Assembly (NCBI RefSeq): GCF_001653335.1
Contig: NZ_CP015079.1
Span: 744,001-808,000, forward strand
Source: Nocardioides dokdonensis FR1436
GTDB taxonomy: Bacteria > Actinomycetota > Actinomycetes > Propionibacteriales > Nocardioidaceae
DNA length: 64,000 nucleotides
Reading direction: 5' to 3'
The notes beneath the pieces were generated by a model. That model did no database searches and was not told the DNA's origin. It saw only the letters and a program-made list of their open reading frames with translations. This document shows, piece by piece, positions 26,182-34,795 of the stretch (positions are counted from its first letter, which is position 1; every line of letters starts with the position of its first letter). A program made the translations under genes and the position numbers.

Positions 26182-27591
26182 TCAAACCGCTGCTGACCTG
26201 CACAGATGCGTGAACGGGCGGGCCAGCTCCAGCTCGTGCGAGAGCTCGAGGAGGAGCGCCTCCCGACCGCTCGCGGCGCTGAGCATCATGCCCAGCGGCA
26301 GCCCGTCGGCGGTGCTCGCCAGCGGCAGCGACACGGCCGGGTCGCCGGTGGCGTTGTGCCAGGGCGTGAACGCCACCCACTCCAGCAGCCGCTCCAGCAC
26401 CTGCGCGTAGCCGTGCCCGGGGGCGAGGTGGCCCACCGCCGGGGTCGCCGTCGCCAGCGTCGGGCACAGCAGCACGTCGTGACGCTCGTGGAAGCGCGCG
26501 GAGACCGCACTGGTCCGGCGCAGCCGGGCCACCGCGCCCGGCAGCCGCACCAGGTGTCGTCGGGCGTGCGCGGACAGGCCGTGGGTGAGCTCGTCGAGCT
26601 GGTCGCGGTCGAAGGTGCGCCCGTGCTGGCGGCGCCCCCCGGCGAGCGTGGCGGTGGCCAGCGAGGCCCAGTAGAGCAGGAAGTCGTCGGCGAACGACTC
26701 CGGCGCCGGCGCGGGGACCTCCTCGACGTGGTGGCCCAGCTCCTCCAGCAGCGCCGCGGTGCGCAGGGTCGCCGCGGCCACCTCCGGGGAGGCGGCCCGG
26801 CCGGCGCCGGCAGTGGTGACGCCGATGCGCAGGCGCTGCCGTCCCGGTCGGGTGATGTCGCCCACCGGCGGCAGCGACAGGTCGCGGTAGACCTTCTCGG
26901 CCTCGCGCAGGAAGGCCGCGGTGTCGCGGACCGAGCGGGTCAGCACCCCGTCGCTGACCAGGCGCACCGGCATCCGGCGCATCAGCACGTCCTGGGCCAG
27001 GCGGCCGCGGGTGGGCTTGAGGCCGACGAGCCCGGTGGCGCTGGCCGGGATCCGGATCGAGCCGCCCCCGTCGTTGGCGTGGGCGATCGGCACGGCCCCG
27101 GCGGCCACCAGCGCCGCCGACCCCGCCGAGGAGGCGCCGGCCGTGCGGGAGGGGTCCCACGGGTTGCGCACCGGGCCGAGGCGCGGGTGCTCCGCGGCGG
27201 CGCTGAAGCCGAGCTCGGAGAGCCGTGCCTTGCCCAGGGTCACGAGCCCCGTCGCCAGGTACATCCGGGCCAGGTCGCCGTCGCGGCGGGCGGGGCGGCC
27301 CACGAAGGCGTCGGTGCCGTGCAGCGTGGGCATCCCGGCGACGTCGACGTTGTCCTTGACGAAGGTGGGCACCCCGGAGAAGAAGCCGCCGCGCGGGCTG
27401 CGAGCCTCCGTCCGGGCGCGGTCCCACGCCCGCCAGGCCACCGCGCCGAGGGTGGCGTCGACGCGCTCGGTACGGGCGATGGCCGCGTCGACCACCTCGG
27501 GAACGCTGACCCGTCCGGCGGCGATCGCCGCCGTGAGGCCCACCGCGTCGAGGTGGCCCAGGGCGTCGTCGGAGAAGGCGTGCACGCTCAT
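26182..27591 (-). CDS. Amidase-signature family enzyme
   Basis: A 469-residue amidase-signature protein. The Ser-cisSer-Lys triad is present: Lys79 in FVKDN, Ser154 in AGASSAGSA and Ser178 in NDGGGSIRIPAS. It would hydrolyse an amide; the substrate is not evident. It is not GatA, since gatB/gatC are absent and the SGGSAAAVAAG form is altered. ATG at 27589-27591, seven bases after TAGGTT (27599-27604), suggests a leaderless transcript. It stands alone between tRNA-Thr and lrgB. Confidence 0.9.
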   Translation of the reverse strand: MSVHAFSDDALGHLDAVGLTAAIAAGRVSVPEVVDAAIARTERVDATLGAVAWRAWDRARTEARSPRGGFFSGVPTFVKDNVDVAGMPTLHGTDAFVGRPARRDGDLARMYLATGLVTLGKARLSELGFSAAAEHPRLGPVRNPWDPSRTAGASSAGSAALVAAGAVPIAHANDGGGSIRIPASATGLVGLKPTRGRLAQDVLMRRMPVRLVSDGVLTRSVRDTAAFLREAEKVYRDLSLPPVGDITRPGRQRLRIGVTTAGAGRAASPEVAAATLRTAALLEELGHHVEEVPAPAPESFADDFLLYWASLATATLAGGRRQHGRTFDRDQLDELTHGLSAHARRHLVRLPGAVARLRRTSAVSARFHERHDVLLCPTLATATPAVGHLAPGHGYAQVLERLLEWVAFTPWHNATGDPAVSLPLASTADGLPLGMMLSAASGREALLLELSHELELARPFTHLCRSAAV

Positions 27592-27637
27592 GCGCACGAA
27601 CCTAGCGTCGGACGGGCGCGCGGGTGGTCGCTCCGGC

Positions 27638-28333
27638 TCAGAGGAGCAGTGCCACGAGCACCGGGGCCACCACGCTGGTGACCAGGGCGGTGAGCCCCAT
27701 GGAGAGCCCGGAGAACGCGCCCTCGACGGGGTGGTCGACGATCGCCCGCCCGGTGCCGATCCCGTGCGAGGCCGCACCGATCGCCAGCCCGCGGGCGCGG
27801 TGGTCGTGCACCCGCAGCAGGCTCAGCACCCCGGGGCCGGCGACCGCGCCGAGGATGCCCGCGGTGATCGTCACGGCGGCCGTCAGCGGAGGCAGGCCGC
27901 CCAGCGTGTCGGCCACGGCGATGGCCACCGGTGTGGTCGTGGACTTCGGCGCCATGCTGCGCGCCAGGAGCTCGTCCCCGCCGGCCAGGCGCACCAGCAG
28001 CACCGCGGACGCGACCGAGACCACCGCGCCGGCCACGACGGCGACCAGGAGCGGCAGCACGAACCCGCGCAGCCGGTCGAGCTGGCGGTGCAGCGGCACC
28101 GCGAGGGCCACCGTGGCCGGTCCGAGCGCGAAGGTGATCAGCGCCGTGTCGTCGGCGTACGACGCGTAGTCGACGTCGAGGAGCACCACCAGCGTCCCCA
28201 CGACGACGATCGCCACCAGCACCGGCTGGGCCAGCGGGTGGGCCCCGGTGCGGTCGCGCAGCCAGCAGCCCAGCTGGTAGGCCAGCAGGGTCACCACCAG
28301 CCAGAGGAGCGGCTGGTCGAGCAGCATGCTCAC
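27638..28333 (-). CDS. lrgB: LrgB/CidB-type membrane protein
   Basis: A 231-residue multi-span protein. The family segments FALGPATVALAVPLHRQLDR, APKSTTTPVAIAVADTLGG and GAASHGIGTGRAI are all present. It works with LrgA in control of murein hydrolase activity or metabolite (for example glycolate or pyruvate) export. GTG at 28331-28333 overlaps the lrgA stop as GTGA. Confidence 0.92.
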   Translation of the reverse strand: MSMLLDQPLLWLVVTLLAYQLGCWLRDRTGAHPLAQPVLVAIVVVGTLVVLLDVDYASYADDTALITFALGPATVALAVPLHRQLDRLRGFVLPLLVAVVAGAVVSVASAVLLVRLAGGDELLARSMAPKSTTTPVAIAVADTLGGLPPLTAAVTITAGILGAVAGPGVLSLLRVHDHRARGLAIGAASHGIGTGRAIVDHPVEGAFSGLSMGLTALVTSVVAPVLVALLL

Positions 28334-28704
28334 GACGCCCCCGGCCCCGGCGCGTCGACGACGCGGGTGCGGCGACCCAGCCGGTCCGCCAGCACGCCCA
28401 CCACCGCGAGGCCCAGGAACCACGAGCCGACCAGCGAGACGAGCACGGCGAGCAGGTCGTCGCGCAGCACCCCGGCGTAGGCGACGATGCCCACCCCGGC
28501 CGGGACGAACAGCAGCTGCAGGTGGGGCAGCAGCACGTCGGCGGTGCGGTGCACGGGGCCGTCCTCCGGCGGGCGGCGCACCGTGAGGACGAGCAGCAGG
28601 AGCACCATCCCCACCACCGGGCCCGGGACGGGCACGCCCGTGGCCTCGACGACCACCTCGCCGACGAGCTGGCAGCCCAGCAACCAGAGGAGTCCGCGCA
28701 GCAC
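28330..28704 (-). CDS. lrgA: LrgA/CidA-type membrane protein
   Basis: A 124-residue, four-span holin-like protein: LLGCQLVGEVVVEATGVPVP, PGPVVGMVLLLLVL, LLFVPAGVGIVAYAG. GTG at 28702-28704, four bases after the stop of tag, so tag-lrgA-lrgB form one transcription unit. The pair with LrgB is standard. Confidence 0.92.
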   Translation of the reverse strand: MLRGLLWLLGCQLVGEVVVEATGVPVPGPVVGMVLLLLVLTVRRPPEDGPVHRTADVLLPHLQLLFVPAGVGIVAYAGVLRDDLLAVLVSLVGSWFLGLAVVGVLADRLGRRTRVVDAPGPGAS

Positions 28705-28708
28705 CGGC

Positions 28709-29290
28709 TCAGTGTGCCCGACGGTGGCAGCCCACGAGGTGCGGGTCGAAGAGACCGGTGGCCTCCATCAGCGCGAACATCGTCGTGGGTCCCACGAACG
28801 CGAACCCGCGCCGCTTGAGCTCCTTGCTCAGGGCCGACGACTCCGGCGAGGTGGTCTGCTGCTCGGCGGTGGTCCGCGGGGCCGGCGGGTCCTCGGGGGC
28901 GTGGGCGAGCACCAGCCGCTCCAGCCCCCCGTCGTCGCGCAGGGCCAGCGTCGCGCGGGCGTTGGTCACCGCCGCCTCGATCTTGCGGCGGTTGCGGACG
29001 ATGCGGGCCTCACCCATGAGCCGCTCGACGTCGGCGGCGGCGTACGTCGCCACGACCTCGGCGTCGAAGCCTGCGAAGACCTCGCGGAACGCCGGTCGCT
29101 TCATCAGGATCGTCGACCAGGACAGCCCCGACTGGAACGCCTCGAGGGTCAGCCGCTCCAGGTAGGCGCTCTCCCCGTGGACGCGCCGACCCCACTCGTG
29201 GTCGTGGTAGTCACGCATCGTGCCCGCGCCGGCCCACGGGCAGCGGGCCAGGCCGTCCTCGCCCGTGACCGGTCCGACGGTTGTCTCCAT
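28709..29290 (-). CDS. tag: DNA-3-methyladenine glycosylase I
   Basis: 193 residues. RCPWAGAGTMRDYHDHEWG (zinc-binding Cys and His region), LTLEAFQSGLSWSTILMKRP and the C-terminal GFAFVGPTTMFALMEATGLF plus HLVGCHRR are the Tag signature. It removes 3-methyladenine from alkylated DNA. The ATG at 29288-29290 was chosen because it leaves RCPWAG at the usual position; an upstream ATG would run into the palindromic element. A weak CACGAT lies six bases before this ATG. Confidence 0.94.
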   Translation of the reverse strand: METTVGPVTGEDGLARCPWAGAGTMRDYHDHEWGRRVHGESAYLERLTLEAFQSGLSWSTILMKRPAFREVFAGFDAEVVATYAAADVERLMGEARIVRNRRKIEAAVTNARATLALRDDGGLERLVLAHAPEDPPAPRTTAEQQTTSPESSALSKELKRRGFAFVGPTTMFALMEATGLFDPHLVGCHRRAH

Positions 29291-29307
29291 GCCGGCATCG
29301 TGCCGCA

Positions 29308-29377
29308 CCTGCATGAATCCCCGGTCGGCCGGGGACTCATGCACTTGATGGGCGTTGCAACACCCATCAAGTGCAGG
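29308..29377. repeat. Double palindromic element between pirin and tag
   Basis: Two adjacent inverted repeats. The first (29311-29342) has arms GCATGA-a-TCCCCGG and CCGGGGA-c-TCATGC around TCGG. The second (29340-29375) is a 36-bp near-perfect palindrome, TGCACTTGATGGG ... CCCATCAAGTGCA around GTTGCAAC, with one mismatch. Outer CCTGCA (29308-29313) and TGCAGG (29372-29377) are also inverted. It could be a REP-like element or the pirin terminator; no second copy is visible in the window. Confidence 0.75.
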
Positions 29378-29401
29378 ACTTGCCTGACAAGGATCTGCGG
29401 A

Positions 29402-30400
29402 TCAGCCGCGTTCCCGGAGTCGAGCGTTCGGCAGGGGCGGCGCCGGGATGGGGGGCAGGTGGTCGCCGGCCACCACGCCGAACCGCCCGGGGGCGACCTG
29501 CTGGGCGTCGGAGACCACCGCGCCGTCGTGCTCGACCTGGTCCTGCCACTCCTGGCGGAAGGCCACGACCTCCTCGTGGCTGCGGCCCACGAAGTTCCAC
29601 CACATCACGATCGACTCGCCGAACGGCTCGCCGCCGAGCACCAGGAGGCGGGCCCCGTCGGCGCCGGCGACCAGGGTCAGCACGTCCCCTCCCGGCGGCA
29701 CGTACGCGAGCTCGCAGCGGTCGACCTCGACCCCGTCGACGACCACCGGGCCGAGGTCGACCAGCACGCCGTGCTCGTGCGCGGTGTCGACGTCGAGGCT
29801 CAGCGAGGTGCCGGGCTCGAGGAGGACCTCGGCGCCGAGCAGCGGGGTGTGCGTGCGCACCGGCGACGTGGTGCCGAGCAGCGTGCCGAGGAAGACCCGC
29901 ACCTCCCAGCCGGGCCCGGTGAGCGGCGTCGGCGCGTGGTACTCGAAGCCCGGGTCGCAGTGGCGGGTCGCGTCCGGCAGCGCGACCCACAGCTGGGCCC
30001 CGTGCAGCGTGGTGGTGCCCGCGGTGGAGATCTCGGAGTGGCTGATGCCCCGCCCGGCCGTCATCAGTCCCAGCTCCCCGGGGCGCACCATCGCGTGGCT
30101 GCCCACGGAGTCCCGGTGCTCGATCTCGCCGGTGAACAGCCAGCTCACCGTCTGCAGCCCGGTGTGCGGGTGCGGGGCGACCGACATGCCCCCGGTGACC
30201 GCCACGTCGTCGGGGCCGTAGTGGTCCAGGAAGCACCACGCGCCGATCAGCGAGCGTGAGCGCTGCGGGAGGGTGCGGCGTACGAGCATGGCGCGGGGAC
30301 CGCCGAGCGGCACGTCGCGGGCCGGCAGCACCTCCACGGTGCCCGTGAGAGGGCCCTGCTCGCAGTCGATCTCCGTGGGATCCGGGTCCGGGTTGCTCAC
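29402..30400 (-). CDS. Pirin family protein
   Basis: A 332-residue bicupin. The N-terminal cupin has the iron ligands in VAPHPHTGLQTVSWL and GISHSE, typical of pirin; FLDHYGPDDV is also family-typical. Some pirins are quercetinases, others regulators; the role here is unknown. GTG at 30398-30400 is preceded by TAGGCT (30407-30412) at six bases, so the mRNA is probably leaderless. Ends at the double palindrome. Confidence 0.9.
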   Translation of the reverse strand: MSNPDPDPTEIDCEQGPLTGTVEVLPARDVPLGGPRAMLVRRTLPQRSRSLIGAWCFLDHYGPDDVAVTGGMSVAPHPHTGLQTVSWLFTGEIEHRDSVGSHAMVRPGELGLMTAGRGISHSEISTAGTTTLHGAQLWVALPDATRHCDPGFEYHAPTPLTGPGWEVRVFLGTLLGTTSPVRTHTPLLGAEVLLEPGTSLSLDVDTAHEHGVLVDLGPVVVDGVEVDRCELAYVPPGGDVLTLVAGADGARLLVLGGEPFGESIVMWWNFVGRSHEEVVAFRQEWQDQVEHDGAVVSDAQQVAPGRFGVVAGDHLPPIPAPPLPNARLRERG

Positions 30401-30529
30401 GCGACCAGCCTAGTCCGCGTCCCGCCCTTGACCTGGCGGACACCTCTGGACCACCTGGCCACCCCCGACCGGGAGGGTTAGGTTGCCGAGGACGGACGAC
30501 ACCGGCCCGCAAGGACGAAGGAGCCCGCC

Positions 30530-31354
30530 TTGAGCGACCACCAACCGCCCCCGCCGCCCCCGCCTCCCCCGCCGCCCCCGCCGCCCGGTGGCGGGTACGG
30601 CGCACCGCCGCCGGGACCCCAGGGGCCCCAGGGTCCGTACGGCTCCCAGCCCCCCGCGGGCGACGCGTGGTCGCTCGGGGGCGCGCTGGGCTGGGGCTGG
30701 GCGAAGTTCCAGGCCAACGTCGCGCAGATCCTGCTCTCGGCGCTGGCGCTCGTCGTCGCGATGCTCCTCATCGGCGGGATCGGCTTCGCACTGACCGGCC
30801 TGCTCACCTCCGACCCCCAGTGCGGCTACGACGCCTCGGGCCGCTTCGACTGCGACGGCGGCACCGGCTTCGTGCTCGGCCTCGTCGTCAACGCCCTGGT
30901 GAGCGCGCTGATGCTGCTGGTCGCGCTCGTCGTCGGCGCCGGGCTCGTGCGTGCCAGCCTCGCGGTCACCGAGGGCCGCTCGTTCCAGTTCAGCGACGTG
31001 ATCCGCACCGACAAGCTCGCCCCGGTCGTGACGGCCGCGGTGATCATCGCGGGACTCACGTTCATCGGCACGCTGCTGTGCTACCTGCCCGGCCTCGTGG
31101 TCGGCTTCGCGACGTCGTACACGATGTTCTTCATCATCGACCGCGACATGGGCGCCGTGGAGGCGATCAAGGCCAGCGTGCAGTTCGTGATGGCCCACCT
31201 CGCCGACACGATCGTCTGGTACCTCGTGGGCGGCCTCGTCGCGGCTGCCGGGTTCCTGGCCTGCGGCGTCGGCGCCCTGGTCACCGTCCCGGTCGTCCTG
31301 CTCGGCACCGCCTTCACCTACAAGCGCCTCACCGGCCAGCCGGTCGCCGCCTGA
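30530..31354 (+). CDS. Pro-rich multi-span membrane protein, unknown function
   Basis: 274 residues. Residues 6-19 are a run of 14 prolines, followed by a Gly/Pro/Tyr segment, then about five hydrophobic spans (ILLSALALVVAMLLIGGIGF, FVLGLVVNALVSALMLLVAL, VVTAAVIIAGLTFIGTLLCY and others). Between spans 1 and 2 an outside loop has two Cys (DPQCGYDASGRFDCDG) that could form a disulfide. The architecture resembles actinobacterial proteins with a glycerophosphoryl-diester-phosphodiesterase-type membrane domain, but I do not assign one. The TTG start at 30530 is supported by GAAGGAG eight bases upstream, and TAGGTT at 30479-30484 is a possible -10. Confidence 0.85.
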   Translation: MSDHQPPPPPPPPPPPPPPGGGYGAPPPGPQGPQGPYGSQPPAGDAWSLGGALGWGWAKFQANVAQILLSALALVVAMLLIGGIGFALTGLLTSDPQCGYDASGRFDCDGGTGFVLGLVVNALVSALMLLVALVVGAGLVRASLAVTEGRSFQFSDVIRTDKLAPVVTAAVIIAGLTFIGTLLCYLPGLVVGFATSYTMFFIIDRDMGAVEAIKASVQFVMAHLADTIVWYLVGGLVAAAGFLACGVGALVTVPVVLLGTAFTYKRLTGQPVAA

Positions 31355-31364
31355 CCCCCACCGA

Positions 31365-31488
31365 CGAGCGGTCACTTTCGCACCACCCAGCAGTCAGTTC
31401 TGCACCCCTGGCCTCGTCCGAGACCGAGCAGAAGTGACCGCTCGGCGGTGCAGAAGTGACTGGTCGATGGTGCAGAAGTGACTGGTCG
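31365..31488. repeat. Cluster of short direct and inverted repeats
   Basis: Two perfect copies of GGTGCAGAAGTGACTGGTCG (31447-31466 and 31469-31488, period 22), a degenerate third (31426-31445) and two inverted relatives (31365-31377 and 31392-31406). CGAGCGGTCACTT (31365-31377) and AAGTGACCGCTCG (31432-31444) form a perfect 13-bp inverted pair. It fills the gap between convergent genes and may act as a terminator. Confidence 0.85.
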
Positions 31489-31492
31489 TGGG

Positions 31493-32668
31493 TCAGAGGC
31501 GGCGGCCCGCCCAGCTGAACGGGTAGTCGGGGTCCTCGACGGCGAGGGCGCCCTCGCCGAGCTCGAGCGGGGCGAAGGTGTCGACCATGACCGCGGACTC
31601 CTCGAAGGACTCGGCACCCAGCGAGGCCTCGATCGCCTCGGGCTGCGGGCCGTGGGCGTGCCCGCCGGGGTGCAGCGAGACGGACCCGAGCCCGATGCCC
31701 GAGCCCTTGCGCGCCTCGTAGTCGCCGGCGACGTAGAACATCACCTCGTCGGAGTCGACGTTCGAGTGGTAGTAGGGCACCGGGATCGCGAGCGGGTGGT
31801 AGTCGACCTTGCGGGGCAGGAAGTTGCAGATCACGAAGTTGTGCCCCTCGAAGACCTGGTGCACCGGCGGCGGCTGGTGCACCTTGCCGGTGATCGGCAT
31901 GTAGTCGTCGATGTTGAACGTGAAGGGGTACAGGCAGCCGTCCCAGCCGACCACGTCGAAGGGGTGGGTGTCGTAGACCATCCGGGTGCCCACGACCCCG
32001 GCCGAGGTGCGGTGCTTGACCAGCACCTCCACGTCGCTCCCCTCGTGCAGCAGCGGCTCGCCCGGCCCGTGCAGGTCGCGCTCGCAGTACGGCGCGTGCT
32101 CGAGGAGCTGGCCGTAGCGCGACAGGTAGCGCTTGGGTGGGGCGATGTGGCTGTTCGCCTCGATGGCGTAGAGCCGGCTCGGCTCGGCGGGCACCCAGCG
32201 GTGCGTGGTGGCGCGCGGGACCACCACGTAGTCGCCGGCGCGGTAGGCCACGGCTCCGAAGACGGTCTCCACGACGCCGCTGCCGGCCTCGATGAAGACG
32301 CACTCGTCCCCGATCGCGTTGCGGTACAGCGGCGAGGCGCCGGTGCCGGTGACGACGTAGGAGATCCGCACGTCGTTGTTGCCCAGCACCAGCCGGCGGT
32401 CGGTGACGGCGTCGGGTCCGGTGCCGAGGTCCTGCAGGCGCAGGTGGCGCGGGGCCAGCGGGTGGTTGGGGGTGCGGGTCTGGTCGGGCACCTCCCAGAT
32501 CTCGGTGGCCACGACCGCCGACGGCACGCCCCGGTGGTAGAGCAGGGAGGAGTCGGAGGAGAAGCCCTCCTCCCCCATCAGCTCCTCGCGGTAGAGCCGC
32601 CCCTCGGGGTCGCGCAGCTGGGTGTGGCGCTTGCCGGGCACCTCGCCGAGGCGTCGGTAGTAGGCCAT
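31493..32668 (-). CDS. hmgA: Homogentisate 1,2-dioxygenase
   Basis: A 391-residue dioxygenase that opens the ring of homogentisate to maleylacetoacetate in tyrosine/phenylalanine breakdown. Motifs: HPFDVVGWDGCLYPFTFNID, EGHNFVICNFLPRKVDYHPL (iron ligands) and VPYYHSNVDSDEVMFYVAG, all typical. The C-terminal HPGGHAHGPQPEAIEA supplies the remaining His. ATG at 32666-32668 with GAGGGA upstream. It diverges from the unknown gene and fahA across a 91-base control region. Confidence 0.94.
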   Translation of the reverse strand: MAYYRRLGEVPGKRHTQLRDPEGRLYREELMGEEGFSSDSSLLYHRGVPSAVVATEIWEVPDQTRTPNHPLAPRHLRLQDLGTGPDAVTDRRLVLGNNDVRISYVVTGTGASPLYRNAIGDECVFIEAGSGVVETVFGAVAYRAGDYVVVPRATTHRWVPAEPSRLYAIEANSHIAPPKRYLSRYGQLLEHAPYCERDLHGPGEPLLHEGSDVEVLVKHRTSAGVVGTRMVYDTHPFDVVGWDGCLYPFTFNIDDYMPITGKVHQPPPVHQVFEGHNFVICNFLPRKVDYHPLAIPVPYYHSNVDSDEVMFYVAGDYEARKGSGIGLGSVSLHPGGHAHGPQPEAIEASLGAESFEESAVMVDTFAPLELGEGALAVEDPDYPFSWAGRRL

Positions 32669-32705
32669 CTCCGGGTTCCCTCCCGCCGGCTCGCCGCGGC
32701 GAGCA

Positions 32706-32736
32706 GTTCGATAAACGGACACTTGCGTCCGCTATC
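32706..32736. promoter_or_regulatory. Palindromic operator, IclR/PcaR-like
   Basis: GTTCGATAAACGGAC (32706-32720) starts a dyad with arms CGGAC/GTCCG around ACTTGC, extended by GATA (32710-32713) and TATC (32733-32736). From memory, the Pseudomonas PcaR box is GTTCGATAATCGCAC, which would match at 13 of 15 bases. It overlaps the -35 of the plus-strand promoter, so a repressor here could control both hmgA and the fahA side. No regulator gene is in the window. Confidence 0.55.
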
Positions 32737-32753
32737 CGCGTCGTGGCTAGAGT
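32723..32753 (+). promoter_or_regulatory. Leaderless promoter of the fahA unit
   Basis: TTGCGT (32723-32728), 19 bases, TAGAGT (32748-32753), then six bases to GTG at 32760. The predicted RNA start falls on the start codon itself. Confidence 0.6.
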
Positions 32754-32759
32754 ATCCGG

Positions 32760-33589
32760 GTGCCTGCAACGACGGAACCTCTCTGGAGCGGCCTCGTCGA
32801 CGACGCCGCGATCTTCCCGCCCGGGGACGCGCCGCTCGACACCGCGGTGCGTGCCTACCTCGAGCGCCGCGAACCCCTCGTGGGCGCGTTCGTGCTGCGC
32901 GACACCGACCTGCCGCACGTCGAGCCGGGCCCGCCGCTGGCCGTCGTGCTGACCGGCGGCGCCGGCCAGGTCGCCGGCCCCGCCGCGCTCGCGACCCGCA
33001 CCGGACACACGCTGGCCGCGCTCGAGATCGCGCTGCGCGACCCCGACGACCTCGCCGGCAACGCCCGCCGCGTGGTGGCCGCCGTCGACGTGGCCCGCGC
33101 GGCCGGGGACCTCGACGAGGACGTCGCCGTCCACGTCGAGCTGCCCGCGACGCCCGGCCCGCCGTCGTACGGCTGGTTGGCCGCGGCCGACGAGGTCGCC
33201 GCGGCCGAGCTGCTGCTCAAGTTCCGCACCGGCGGCCTGGATGCCGACGCCCACCCCGCGTCCGCGACGCTGGCGGCCTGGATCGACGCCGCCCTCGACC
33301 GCGAGACCCCCTTCAAGTGCACCGCGGGACTGCACCGCGCGGTGCGGCACACCGGCACTGACGGCGTCGAGCGCCACGGCTTCCTCAACGTGCTGCTCGC
33401 CACCCGGCGCGCGTTCGACGGCGCCACCCCGACCGACGTGGTCGCGACGCTGGAGGAGCGCGACGGCGCCACCCTCGCCGCCGCCGTCGGCACCGAGGAC
33501 CTCGCCGGCGCGCGCCGCTGGTTCCGCTCCTTCGGCTCCTGCTCGATCTCCGAACCGCTCGCCGACCTCGACGCCCTGGGGGTGCTCGC

Positions 33590-33593
<4 letters not shown>
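32760..33593 (+). CDS. Conserved-looking protein of unknown function in homogentisate cluster
   Basis: 277 residues, soluble, no signal or membrane segment. Distinctive segments are WSGLVDDAAIFPPGDAPLD at the start, FKCTAGLHRAVRHTGTDGVE and ERHGFLNVLLATRRAFDGA in the second half, and SFGSCSISEPLADLDAL near the end. I do not recognise the family. The gene is divergent from hmgA, shares the operator region, and its stop overlaps the fahA ATG as ATGA. The pathway step between HmgA and FahA, maleylacetoacetate isomerase, has no recognisable gene here, so this protein is a candidate for that step or for an accessory role. That is inference from position only. Confidence 0.88.
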
Positions 33594-34732
<1,139 letters not shown>

Positions 34733-34795
34733 GGCCGAGCGGCCGCGCAGCGTGTCGGACCTGATCGCCCCGCTGACGCTGAGACGATCATCCGC

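Noticed and set aside
26182..27591. Amidase as GatA of the tRNA amidotransferase
   Set aside because: No gatB or gatC nearby and the sequence diverges from GatA outside the triad.
30545..30589. CCGCC-rich run as a regulatory repeat
   Set aside because: It is in frame and codes for the polyproline stretch of the membrane protein; its regularity follows from Pro codons.
31447..31488. Direct repeats as a CRISPR array
   Set aside because: Only two perfect copies with a two-base gap, no spacers of constant length and no cas gene.
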